Assembly: GCA_045658305.1 (NCBI GenBank)
Contig: JAZOUT010000010.1
Span: 1-57,788 of the forward strand
Origin: Aphodosoma sp045658305
GTDB lineage: Bacteria > Bacteroidota > Bacteroidia > Bacteroidales > Paludibacteraceae
DNA: 57,788 nucleotides
Direction of reading: 5' to 3'
This document shows, in pieces, positions 26,407-34,326 of this stretch; position 1 is the stretch's first letter; each line of letters begins with the position of its first letter. The notes under the pieces are model-generated. The model made no database searches. It had not been told where the DNA came from and worked only from the letters and a program-made list of their open reading frames with translations. Both the position numbers and the translations under genes were made by a program.

Positions 26407-28320
26407 CTACTTAACACTTATTCTCGCAACTACACCATCTGTAGTAGTCAACACCCAATCCTTTTCGCCTACAGGCACCATAGTGTTAATGATAGAATTA
26501 CCTATTTTGTGTTTCCACAACAGCTCGCCATCCGACGAACGCAAACAATTAATTTCCCCATTCTTTGTAGCAAAAACAATCTCGCCATTACGCTCTATAA
26601 GCATTGATGGATTGTGGTCATAACCAAATTTAGCATCCACCTTCCACAACAACCTACAATCCGAAGCCGCCACAGCCAACACACTATCATTCATACAACG
26701 AGAAAAAACGATTTTATTGTCCTCCGACAAACCAATTGTTTCTCTCACCTTGTGCTCTTTCGTACGCCAAAATGTCGAACCATCTGCCACACTCACTGCT
26801 GTCATATAACGGTCTGGTGCTGTAATAAACACTTTACCCTCAGCCACCACAGGCCATACTGCTGCTGGCGAAAAATGAGGACGAGTACCACCATTATTCC
26901 ATTTCCATGCCAACGAACCATCCGCCACATCTAACGCATACAAATAACTATCCCACGCACCAAAAATCACCTTACCATCTACAATCACAGGACGCGACTC
27001 TTGATAATTCTTCAATCCATCAAACTCCCACACCAACTCACCATCGTCCAATCGCAAAGCTCTAAACTTACCATCACTCGCACCAATATACACAACACCA
27101 TCTTTTATCATAGGCGAACCCATCACTGCATTACCCGTACGCTTACGCCAAATCAATTTACCAGTCTTAATATCAAGGCAATAAACATTTCTATCACACG
27201 ATCCAAACACCACTTTCCCTTCTGCAAACATTGGCGTAGAAACAATACGCTCTCCTGTCTGATACGCCCATACCTCTTTCCCTTTTTTCAACGAATAACA
27301 ATGAAACATACCCTTATCATCCCCAAAATAAATATTCTCCACATCTACCGCAGGCGTACCATATATGCCATACCCAATCTCTCTCACCCACACATCTTTC
27401 ACGTTCTTATACCGCACATTAACCGAATAATCCGCACGCGGGAAATCTTTTTCATTACCCTCAACATATATTTTCTGCTCAATAGGCAATGCCATCCAAC
27501 GCTCTTGCGCCTTACCTATAATCTTCTCGCTCACAAAAAGACTATCTTCTGTCATATCATACACCGTATATCCTCCAAATTCCTCTTTTGCTCGCAATGT
27601 CGAACGAGTCAACACACCTGTTATTCCATCATAACTAAGCACCTTATTCGTGTGATAATGACCACCTAAGAATGCTTGCGTATTATACTTACGCACCACA
27701 TCAGTCAGCATCCACCAGTTGTCCACATCACCCGCTTGCAACGGATAGTGTGTTACGATAAACACAGGCATACGTTTGCCCACATTCTTCAACTGACGCT
27801 CCACCCAAATCACATCTTGTGGCGACACATGTCCGTCGCCCATCTTGATAATCGGACCTGTATTTATACCCAAAAACAAGAAGCCGTTGAATTGCAAACG
27901 GAAACGATTATCTCCAAATATGCGCTTAAAGTCAGTCGCACCCGACTCGCTCCACTTCGTATCATGATTGCCCGGCACAATGTAGTACGGACAATTCAAC
28001 TTATCCAACTCTCTCTTTGCCACCATAAGCGACTTATAATCGCCCGTCTCAGCAATATCACCCGACACCAACACAAACGCAATATGCTCCTGTGTATTAA
28101 CATCTTCTACGGCACGTTGCAAGTCAATAGTGTTATTTTCATTCGATTGCGAAATATGCACATCCGTAAATTGCGCAAACGAAAACGCAATATTTTCCAC
28201 CTCTGGCGTAGCCATAGCATCTGCCAAAGTATTAACTTTCGACTGCTTCGGTTGCGCAAATACAACAACTACCTCAGCCACCAACGCAACAAATACAATA
28301 CTTAATCTTCTATATAACAT
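26407..28320 (-). CDS. Secreted metallophosphoesterase fused to a PQQ-like beta-propeller
   Basis: 637 residues. Signal peptide 1-22 (...VVVFAQ). Calcineurin-like phosphoesterase domain to about residue 270: FTDVHIS (DxH), VSGDIAE (GD), VPGNHD (GNHD), VTHYPLQ and LGGHYHT (GHxH) give the complete metal site. From about 310 to the end there are PQQ/pyrrolo-quinoline-type propeller blades such as GKLIWRKRTGNAV, GELVWEFDG and GSLAWKWNNGG. It probably hydrolyses a phosphoester at the cell surface or in the periplasm, with the propeller binding a partner or substrate; the substrate is not evident. It has its own promoter, and a repeat-filled spacer of 75 bases separates it from porE. Confidence 0.86.
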   Translation of the reverse strand: MLYRRLSIVFVALVAEVVVVFAQPKQSKVNTLADAMATPEVENIAFSFAQFTDVHISQSNENNTIDLQRAVEDVNTQEHIAFVLVSGDIAETGDYKSLMVAKRELDKLNCPYYIVPGNHDTKWSESGATDFKRIFGDNRFRLQFNGFLFLGINTGPIIKMGDGHVSPQDVIWVERQLKNVGKRMPVFIVTHYPLQAGDVDNWWMLTDVVRKYNTQAFLGGHYHTNKVLSYDGITGVLTRSTLRAKEEFGGYTVYDMTEDSLFVSEKIIGKAQERWMALPIEQKIYVEGNEKDFPRADYSVNVRYKNVKDVWVREIGYGIYGTPAVDVENIYFGDDKGMFHCYSLKKGKEVWAYQTGERIVSTPMFAEGKVVFGSCDRNVYCLDIKTGKLIWRKRTGNAVMGSPMIKDGVVYIGASDGKFRALRLDDGELVWEFDGLKNYQESRPVIVDGKVIFGAWDSYLYALDVADGSLAWKWNNGGTRPHFSPAAVWPVVAEGKVFITAPDRYMTAVSVADGSTFWRTKEHKVRETIGLSEDNKIVFSRCMNDSVLAVAASDCRLLWKVDAKFGYDHNPSMLIERNGEIVFATKNGEINCLRSSDGELLWKHKIGNSIINTMVPVGEKDWVLTTTDGVVARISVK

Positions 28321-28358
28321 AACATTAATCTATTTTCAAAATAACACATATTAAACTG

Positions 28359-28389
28359 CAAATATAACAATTTTTATTAACATAAACAA
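28359..28389 (-). promoter_or_regulatory. Promoter of the phosphoesterase-propeller gene
   Basis: On the minus strand: TTG (28387-28389), 20 nt, TATATTTG (28359-28366). Confidence 0.8.
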
Positions 28390-28452
28390 ACAACAATTCA
28401 AAAATCACTCCACATTCCTTACCACCTACTACTTACTCCCTATCTACAACAT

Positions 28453-28518
28453 ACTATAAACATACTATAAATATAGGATAAATATACTATAAACATACTA
28501 TAAACATACTATAAAGTA
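28453..28518 (+). repeat. 11-bp phased array B, upstream of the transglutaminase promoter
   Basis: Six units: ACTATAAACAT, ACTATAAATAT, AGGATAAATAT, ACTATAAACAT twice, ACTATAAAGTA. The array ends 34 bases before the -33 TTG. Confidence 0.93.
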
Positions 28519-28552
28519 ACCTTCAGAGAATAAAAATACCTACAAATCACTA

Positions 28553-28583
28553 TTGCTCATATCATTATTTTTTCATACCTTTG
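28553..28583 (+). promoter_or_regulatory. Promoter of the transglutaminase-like lipoprotein gene
   Basis: TTG 28553-28555, 20 nt, TACCTTTG 28576-28583. Confidence 0.88.
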
Positions 28584-28614
28584 CCAGAAATATATAAACA
28601 CAAATAAACTTATC

Positions 28615-31341
28615 ATGAAATCTATTATCCATCTCGCCACAGTCCTCATCATCGCTATGGCATTTGCCTCTTGTGGCAACTCAACCCTCTCTGACGAAGT
28701 ACGCAACGACTTTGCCACTCGTCGTGCATCTCTCAACAACGAAAACCTCTACTCCGTTTTCAATCAACAACTTACCACCAATGAGCGCGATGCTCTCACT
28801 TTCCTCTACGCCTATATGCCTCTCGGCGATATAGCATGCTACGACGGCAATTTCTTCCTTAAAAACGTACAAACTTCCCTCCGTGCACGCGCCGAAATGC
28901 CTTGGGGTAAAACCATCCCCGACCGCGAATTCCGCCATTTCGTGCTACCTGTCCGCGTCAATAACGAAAACCTTGACTCTTCTCGCTGGGTATTCTACAA
29001 CGAACTAAAACCTCGCATCGAGCATCTTTCGCTCTACGATGCTGTGCTCGAAGTCAACCACTGGTGCCACGAATATGTTACCTACACCCCATCCGATGCT
29101 CGCACCTCATCTCCTCTCGCCTCTATCAAAACTGCCTACGCTCGTTGTGGCGAAGAATCTACTTTCCTCGTTGCTGCACTTCGTTCTGTAGGCATCCCTG
29201 CACGACAAGTTTATACTCCTCGTTGGGCGCATACCGACGACAATCACGCTTGGGTCGAAGCTTGGGTCGATGGCAAATGGCACTTCCTCGGTGCTTGCGA
29301 ACCCGAACCTGTACTCAACCTCGGATGGTTCAACGCACCTGCTTCGCGCGGCATGCTCATGCACACCAAAGTGTTTGGCAAATACGATGGTCCTGAGGAG
29401 GTTATGCAACGTACTCCGCTCTTCACCGAAATCAACGTAATCGACAACTACGCCCCTTGTTCACGTGCCGAAGTTCGCATTCTCGACCAAAACAACACCC
29501 CAATCGAAGGTGCTACAGTCGAATTCAAACTCTACAACTATGCCGAATTCTACACCGTAGCTCGCAAAACAACCGACGCCAATGGCACCACATTCCTCAC
29601 CGCAGGCAATGGCGACATGCTCGTTTGGGCAACCCACAACGGCAAATTCGGTTACAGCAAACTCTCTTTCGGCAAAGACTCCACAATCAACATCATTCTC
29701 AATCGCACTCCTGGCGAAACCTACACCGAACAACTCGACATCATTCCGCCACGCGAATGGGCTAACCTCCCAGAAGTGACAGAAGAACAACGAGCAGAGA
29801 ACAATCGTCGCTTTGCCTACGAAGACTCTATTCGCAACGCCTACATCGCCACTATGTTTGATAAAGAAAAGGCAAGTATATATGTCAAATCACACTATAG
29901 CATCAGACTTAAATATTTAATTGCCGACATATTGGTACTATCACGAGGCAATCATGCTACTATATTGGAGTTTCTCGAACGCATGGATGGTTACGAAATC
30001 GAGGATAAAATGGACTTTTTGCTCAACCTTTCAGCCAAAGACCTTCGCGACATCACTACCGAAGTAATTAACGACCACTACGAGGACTTCGATAGTATAG
30101 CAAGTCGCCACGTGGCTTCATATACAGTTCTTTCGCGTTACATCCGCAACCCTCGCGTAGCCAACGAAATGCTAACCCCTTACCGCTCATTCTTCCGCAA
30201 TGCTATTGACGAGGAGCAACGCATCCAATATCGCAAAAACCCTATGTTGCTCGTCGATTGGGTGCGCAAAAACATCACTATCGACCCAGAATGCAACCTT
30301 GGAGGCGCACCTATTCAACCAATGGGGGTATGGAAAGCTCGCACAGCCGATGCCCTCAGTCGCAATATCTTCTTCGTTGCCCTTGCACGCTCGCTCGACA
30401 TTCCTGCTCGCATTGATGAAGTAACAGGCAAAGTGCAATTAATCGATCCAACCAACTCTTATATACACGAAATATTTACTACCGACATCAATTTCGAGTC
30501 GGAAGAGCAAATCGCTACCCCACAAGGTCGCCTCGTGGCTACATTCGAGCCTACGAAAACTCACGACGACCCTAAATACTACTACCACTTCTCTATCTCG
30601 AAAATAACAGACGAGGCTCGCCTCCAACTGCTCAACTACGATGAGGGCGAGAGCGGTATGGAACAAGGTGCTGCATGGAGCAATCTGCTCAAAAATGGCA
30701 CTACGCTCGATTGTGGCAACTACCTCATGGTGACAGGCTCACGCCTTGCTAATGGTGGTGTACTTGCCCAAATGAACTTCTTCACTATCGAAGAAAATCA
30801 AACCACCCAAACCGAACTCGTCATGCGCCAAAGCACCGACCAAGTGCAAGTTATAGGCTCATTCAACTCCGAATCGCTCTATACCAAATACGAAACACAA
30901 GATAATTCTCAGCTCTCAATTCTCAATTCTCAATTCTCAATTCTTTCAACCACAGGTCGTGGCTACTTCGTTATTGGTATAATTGGTTATGGCGATGAGC
31001 CTACCAACCACGCACTCCGCGATATTGCCAACGTGGCAAGCGAATTGAACGATTGGGGTCGCCCAATGATTCTCCTCTCGCCTAACAGCGACTTGGCAAA
31101 CAAAACATTCTCGAGCGACTTGCTCTCAACTCTCAACTCACAACTCACAAACCTCAACTTCGGTATCGACACCAATGGATCAATCCAAGAGCAAATCGTT
31201 CGCGAAATGAAACTCACCAATACCTCTCTCCCAATATTCATAATCGGAGATACATTCAACCGCGTAGTCTTCTGCTCTCAAGGCTACACCATCGGACTCG
31301 GCGAACAACTCATCAAAACCATCCACCAACTCGAAAATTAA
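28615..31341 (+). CDS. Large transglutaminase-like lipoprotein
   Basis: 908 residues. Lipoprotein signal with Cys20 (AFASC). A transglutaminase-core domain spans about 120-260: Cys178 (YARCGEES) and His211 (DNHAWVEAW) are in place, and GACEPEP occupies the acid position with Glu rather than the usual Asp. A carboxypeptidase-regulatory-like beta domain follows (VIDNYAPCSRAEVRILDQ). A second, degenerate transglutaminase-like stretch lies near residues 560-620 (ARTADALSRNIFFVALARSLDIPARI), lacking an obvious Cys-His pair. Residues 764-778 and 836-848 are encoded by 7-bp DNA repeats (SQLSILNSQFSIL and LLSTLNSQL). It may crosslink or cleave peptides at the cell surface; substrate unknown. Confidence 0.83.
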   Translation: MKSIIHLATVLIIAMAFASCGNSTLSDEVRNDFATRRASLNNENLYSVFNQQLTTNERDALTFLYAYMPLGDIACYDGNFFLKNVQTSLRARAEMPWGKTIPDREFRHFVLPVRVNNENLDSSRWVFYNELKPRIEHLSLYDAVLEVNHWCHEYVTYTPSDARTSSPLASIKTAYARCGEESTFLVAALRSVGIPARQVYTPRWAHTDDNHAWVEAWVDGKWHFLGACEPEPVLNLGWFNAPASRGMLMHTKVFGKYDGPEEVMQRTPLFTEINVIDNYAPCSRAEVRILDQNNTPIEGATVEFKLYNYAEFYTVARKTTDANGTTFLTAGNGDMLVWATHNGKFGYSKLSFGKDSTINIILNRTPGETYTEQLDIIPPREWANLPEVTEEQRAENNRRFAYEDSIRNAYIATMFDKEKASIYVKSHYSIRLKYLIADILVLSRGNHATILEFLERMDGYEIEDKMDFLLNLSAKDLRDITTEVINDHYEDFDSIASRHVASYTVLSRYIRNPRVANEMLTPYRSFFRNAIDEEQRIQYRKNPMLLVDWVRKNITIDPECNLGGAPIQPMGVWKARTADALSRNIFFVALARSLDIPARIDEVTGKVQLIDPTNSYIHEIFTTDINFESEEQIATPQGRLVATFEPTKTHDDPKYYYHFSISKITDEARLQLLNYDEGESGMEQGAAWSNLLKNGTTLDCGNYLMVTGSRLANGGVLAQMNFFTIEENQTTQTELVMRQSTDQVQVIGSFNSESLYTKYETQDNSQLSILNSQFSILSTTGRGYFVIGIIGYGDEPTNHALRDIANVASELNDWGRPMILLSPNSDLANKTFSSDLLSTLNSQLTNLNFGIDTNGSIQEQIVREMKLTNTSLPIFIIGDTFNRVVFCSQGYTIGLGEQLIKTIHQLEN
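30904..30947. repeat. In-frame heptad repeat 1 in the transglutaminase gene
   Basis: CTCAATT units (7-bp period) encode the 7-residue periodic SQLSILNSQFSIL within an otherwise non-repetitive region. Confidence 0.88.
31122..31157. repeat. In-frame heptad repeat 2 in the transglutaminase gene
   Basis: CTCAACT/CACAACT units encode LLSTLNSQLTNLN. Confidence 0.78.
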
Positions 31342-31380
31342 AACAACAACAAAATAGCATTATTTTATTCTCAATAAAAC

Positions 31381-31426
31381 AAAATAACCGGAAAATCTGG
31401 TCTTTACCAAACTTTCCGGTTATTTT
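31381..31426. terminator. Bidirectional terminator between the transglutaminase and lipid kinase genes
   Basis: A 14-bp stem, AAAATAACCGGAAA (31381-31394) with TTTCCGGTTATTTT (31413-31426), has T-rich ends in both directions. Confidence 0.88.
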
Positions 31427-31466
31427 ATAATCTCCATCTATAGAACTTATCCATCTACAAATTTCA

Positions 31467-32399
31467 CTACACAATCATACTAAGTGCCGAAGGTATAATT
31501 TCTACAGTATATGGTCCATGACCATCAAGCATAATACCGTCTGTCTCAATCAAAAAAGATTGACGGTTTTTTATTTCAAAGCGTTTTGTGGTCTTCATTG
31601 TACATGCCGGATGATTCCATAACTCACCTCGAAAAAGATATGAGAGTGCTGTTATTATAATTTTGAATGTTGGACGTGGTATCATATTTGTATGAAATAG
31701 TCCATCTGTTGGGTCGGCTGGCACTTGTTTTAGTCCACCACCAGAATAGCAACCATTACCTACGGCTATGGTAAATACTTCATCTACAATTGCGTCATCA
31801 TCATAAACAAGCTGCATTTTTGTTGGTTTCCATTTGAATACTGCAATCAAAAGACTTAATGTATATACCCACGAATGACCACCATAGATACGCTTCATAC
31901 GGTCTGTCACTTGACATACTTGGGCATCAAACCCTACACCCATTCCATTAAGGAAATAACGTTTACGCTCCTCTCCATCAACATAATATGTAATACAACC
32001 TAAATCGACTTTCACCCGATTGCGCTCATAAAAACGGTCCGACATTTTGCGTTTCGACTTATATAAGCCCCAATATCGCGCCCAATCATTGCCTGTTCCA
32101 TACGGAATCAATGCGATAGAAACTGAACTTTTGTCTTCAACATTTGAGGTATATATACCATTAACTACCTCATTAACAGTACCATCTCCTCCGACTAAGA
32201 GAAGATTACGAAATCCTCGTTCGACAAGATGACGAGCTATTTCGGTGGCATGACCAACATATTCAGTAGTCCATACTTGAAATTCGATTTCGGCACGTTT
32301 CAATGTTCGATACATCTTAACCCAATCACGACGCAAACGTCGTTTGCCTGCTTTTGGATTAATGATTACTGCCCATTTATGTTCTGATTCACAATTCAT
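31467..32399 (-). CDS. Diacylglycerol kinase-family lipid kinase
   Basis: 310 residues. N-terminal nucleotide-binding part with VIINPKAGKRR and the glycine motif GGDGTVNEV at 70-78. PYGTGNDWARYWG and NGMGVGFDAQV follow, all typical of the DAGK_cat/YegS family. It probably phosphorylates a membrane lipid such as diacylglycerol or a sphingoid base, the latter plausible because Bacteroidota make sphingolipids (inference). Convergent to the transglutaminase gene across a shared terminator; aroC lies upstream on the same strand. Confidence 0.88.
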   Translation of the reverse strand: MNCESEHKWAVIINPKAGKRRLRRDWVKMYRTLKRAEIEFQVWTTEYVGHATEIARHLVERGFRNLLLVGGDGTVNEVVNGIYTSNVEDKSSVSIALIPYGTGNDWARYWGLYKSKRKMSDRFYERNRVKVDLGCITYYVDGEERKRYFLNGMGVGFDAQVCQVTDRMKRIYGGHSWVYTLSLLIAVFKWKPTKMQLVYDDDAIVDEVFTIAVGNGCYSGGGLKQVPADPTDGLFHTNMIPRPTFKIIITALSYLFRGELWNHPACTMKTTKRFEIKNRQSFLIETDGIMLDGHGPYTVEIIPSALSMIV

Positions 32400-32445
32400 A
32401 GTATTTGATTAAAAAGTCCTTAAACTTTTAATTATATAATATGGA

Positions 32446-32488
32446 GGTTTTCTTGCTTGCAGGTTGCTTGCACCTTGCTGCTTGTTAC
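32446..32488 (+). repeat. Dispersed 105-bp element, core-only copy
   Basis: Only the 11-bp core units remain: TTGCTTGCAGG, TTGCTTGCACC, then TTGCTGCTTG. Both AATACACAC ends are missing. It lies between aroC and the lipid kinase gene. Confidence 0.7.
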
Positions 32489-32508
32489 TATTAACATTGT
32501 CCTTATTC

Positions 32509-33567
32509 TCAATTTTTCTCTCTACTCAAAATTTGATCTATAATAGTAATTGCAGCCATAGCTCGTACTACAGCTACAGCTCGTGGAGCAACACATACAT
32601 CATGACGACCTGAAATTTGCACAGCAACAGCCTGACCCGAATCTGTCACTGTACGTTGTGGAGTTGATATCGAGGATACTGGCTTAAATGCTACACGAAA
32701 ATAGATCGGTTCTCCTGTTGTGATACCTCCCAACAATCCTCCTGCACGATTTGTATTAAACTTAACTTTCCCTTTCTTAATCAACATCTCATCGTTACTT
32801 TCCGTACCTTGTACCGATGCTGCAGACATACCCAATCCATATTCAAACCCTTTAGCCGCAGGAATTGACATCATAGCCGATGCAAGATCGGCCTGCACCT
32901 TATTGAATATTGGTTCACCAACACCCACTGGTACACCTTTTATTTCACATCTCACTGCGCCTCCAATAGTATCACCTTCTTCTCTTACCTGCTCAAGCAA
33001 ATCAAGCCAAAGAGCTTCTGTAAATCTATCAGGACAACGAACCGGACTTTTATCAACATCATTACCATCTGTTACATCAGGAAGTAATATCGGCCCTATT
33101 TGATCAACATACGCCGCAATAGAAACACCTTTCTTCGCAAGCCATTGTTCTGCTATCGCACCTGCAACCACTTGAGCTATAGTTGTACGAGCCGAAGCGC
33201 GACCTCCTCCTCTATAATCGCGAATACCATAACGTATATCGTATGTATAATCGGCATGTCCTGGACGATAAATATGCTCAAAATCGGCATAATCTTCACT
33301 ACGAACATCTTTATTGCGGATTATAAAGGCAATTGGTGTTCCAAGCGTAACTCCTTCGTATATACCTGATAAAAACTCAACATTATCAGTTTCACAACGT
33401 TTAGTCGAACCTGCTACAGTTTGAGGAGAACGAAGTGCCACTCGACGCTTAATTACATCAAAATCAAGACGCAATCCTGCAGGACAACCATCTATTACAC
33501 CTCCAATAGCAGGTCCATGACTTTCGCCAAAAGTAGTTAATCTAAATATGTGACCAAAAGTATTCAT
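32509..33567 (-). CDS. aroC: Chorismate synthase
   Basis: 352 residues from MNTFGHIFRLTTFGESHG; the ten extra codons up to 33597 translate AATGCAC repeats and are rejected. Signature stretches: GESHGPAIGGVIDGCPAG, GDYR-type loop YGIRDYRGGGRASARTT, and near the end SGRHDVCVAPRAV. The enzyme removes phosphate from EPSP to give chorismate, the last common shikimate step, and needs reduced FMN. The upstream spacer is filled with a repeat, so the promoter is not evident. Confidence 0.97.
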   Translation of the reverse strand: MNTFGHIFRLTTFGESHGPAIGGVIDGCPAGLRLDFDVIKRRVALRSPQTVAGSTKRCETDNVEFLSGIYEGVTLGTPIAFIIRNKDVRSEDYADFEHIYRPGHADYTYDIRYGIRDYRGGGRASARTTIAQVVAGAIAEQWLAKKGVSIAAYVDQIGPILLPDVTDGNDVDKSPVRCPDRFTEALWLDLLEQVREEGDTIGGAVRCEIKGVPVGVGEPIFNKVQADLASAMMSIPAAKGFEYGLGMSAASVQGTESNDEMLIKKGKVKFNTNRAGGLLGGITTGEPIYFRVAFKPVSSISTPQRTVTDSGQAVAVQISGRHDVCVAPRAVAVVRAMAAITIIDQILSREKN

Positions 33568-33571
33568 TTTT

Positions 33572-33675
33572 TTCAATGCACAATGCACAATACACAACCA
33601 GCGTGGAGCTGTAGCGAAAAATGCACAATTAATACTAGAAGAACTATTTCCTATTCCTTGTTCCCTATTCCCTAA
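33572..33675 (+). repeat. AATGCAC heptads, hairpin core, then ATTCCCT heptads
   Basis: AATGCAC units (33574-33595) precede the core 33596-33623 (AACCAGCGTGGAGCTG, TAGCGAAAAATGC). TATTCCT/TGTTCCC heptads (33646-33675) follow and touch the slyD stop codon. Confidence 0.8.
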
Positions 33676-34239
33676 TTAACAGCATCCGCCGCCACAACCA
33701 GAACATCCACCTTCGCCACATGAGTCACATGAGCAACCACCACCGCAACCATGGTGCATCATTGCATGAAGTTCTTCTTCTGTTGGTTGTGTAACACTAA
33801 TAATACGACCAGAGAAATATAAATCTTCACCTGCCAATGGGTGATTGAGGTCAACTTTCACAACTTCTGCTTTTACTTCTACTATTTCAGCATTGATACG
33901 ATTACCTTCGTTATCTACAAGCGGAACTATTGCTCCTGGGAATACTTTTTCATCATCGAATTTACCGTCAATCATAAAAATATTTTTAGGCAATTCAATA
34001 ACGCTTTCTTCTTCATATTCACCATAAGCATCAACTACAGGAATCATGAAATCAAACTTATCTCCTTCACCAAGACCTTCAAGATTTTCTTCGAATTTAG
34101 GCAACATCATACCCATACCATGAAAATATTGAAGTGGTTGTTCTGGTGTTGTTTCTTCCATGAGTTCGAGTTCACCATTTTCGGTTTTTACAGAAAGTTT
34201 GTACTGTAAAATAACTAATTTGTTTTCTGAAATTTTCAT
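33676..34239 (-). CDS. slyD: SlyD-type peptidyl-prolyl isomerase with metal-binding tail
   Basis: 187 residues. FKBP/SlyD fold: VILQYKLSVKTENGEL, GLGEGDKFDFMIPVVDAYGEY, an IF-domain (about 75-125) and VKVDLNHPLAGEDLYFSG. The last 28 residues contain eight Cys and many Gly and His (HHGCGGGCSCDSC, then EGGCSGCGGGCC), a soft-metal-binding tail like that of E. coli SlyD. It folds proteins and may store or deliver Ni or Zn. It lies between lptD and aroC on the same strand. Confidence 0.93.
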   Translation of the reverse strand: MKISENKLVILQYKLSVKTENGELELMEETTPEQPLQYFHGMGMMLPKFEENLEGLGEGDKFDFMIPVVDAYGEYEEESVIELPKNIFMIDGKFDDEKVFPGAIVPLVDNEGNRINAEIVEVKAEVVKVDLNHPLAGEDLYFSGRIISVTQPTEEELHAMMHHGCGGGCSCDSCGEGGCSGCGGGCC

Positions 34240-34326
34240 AATTTTTTAATGTTTTTTCTATAGCAAGTAGCAAAACCACAAGCCTTTTTGTTAATATTTT
34301 TATAAATTATTAATTCAAACTATTCA

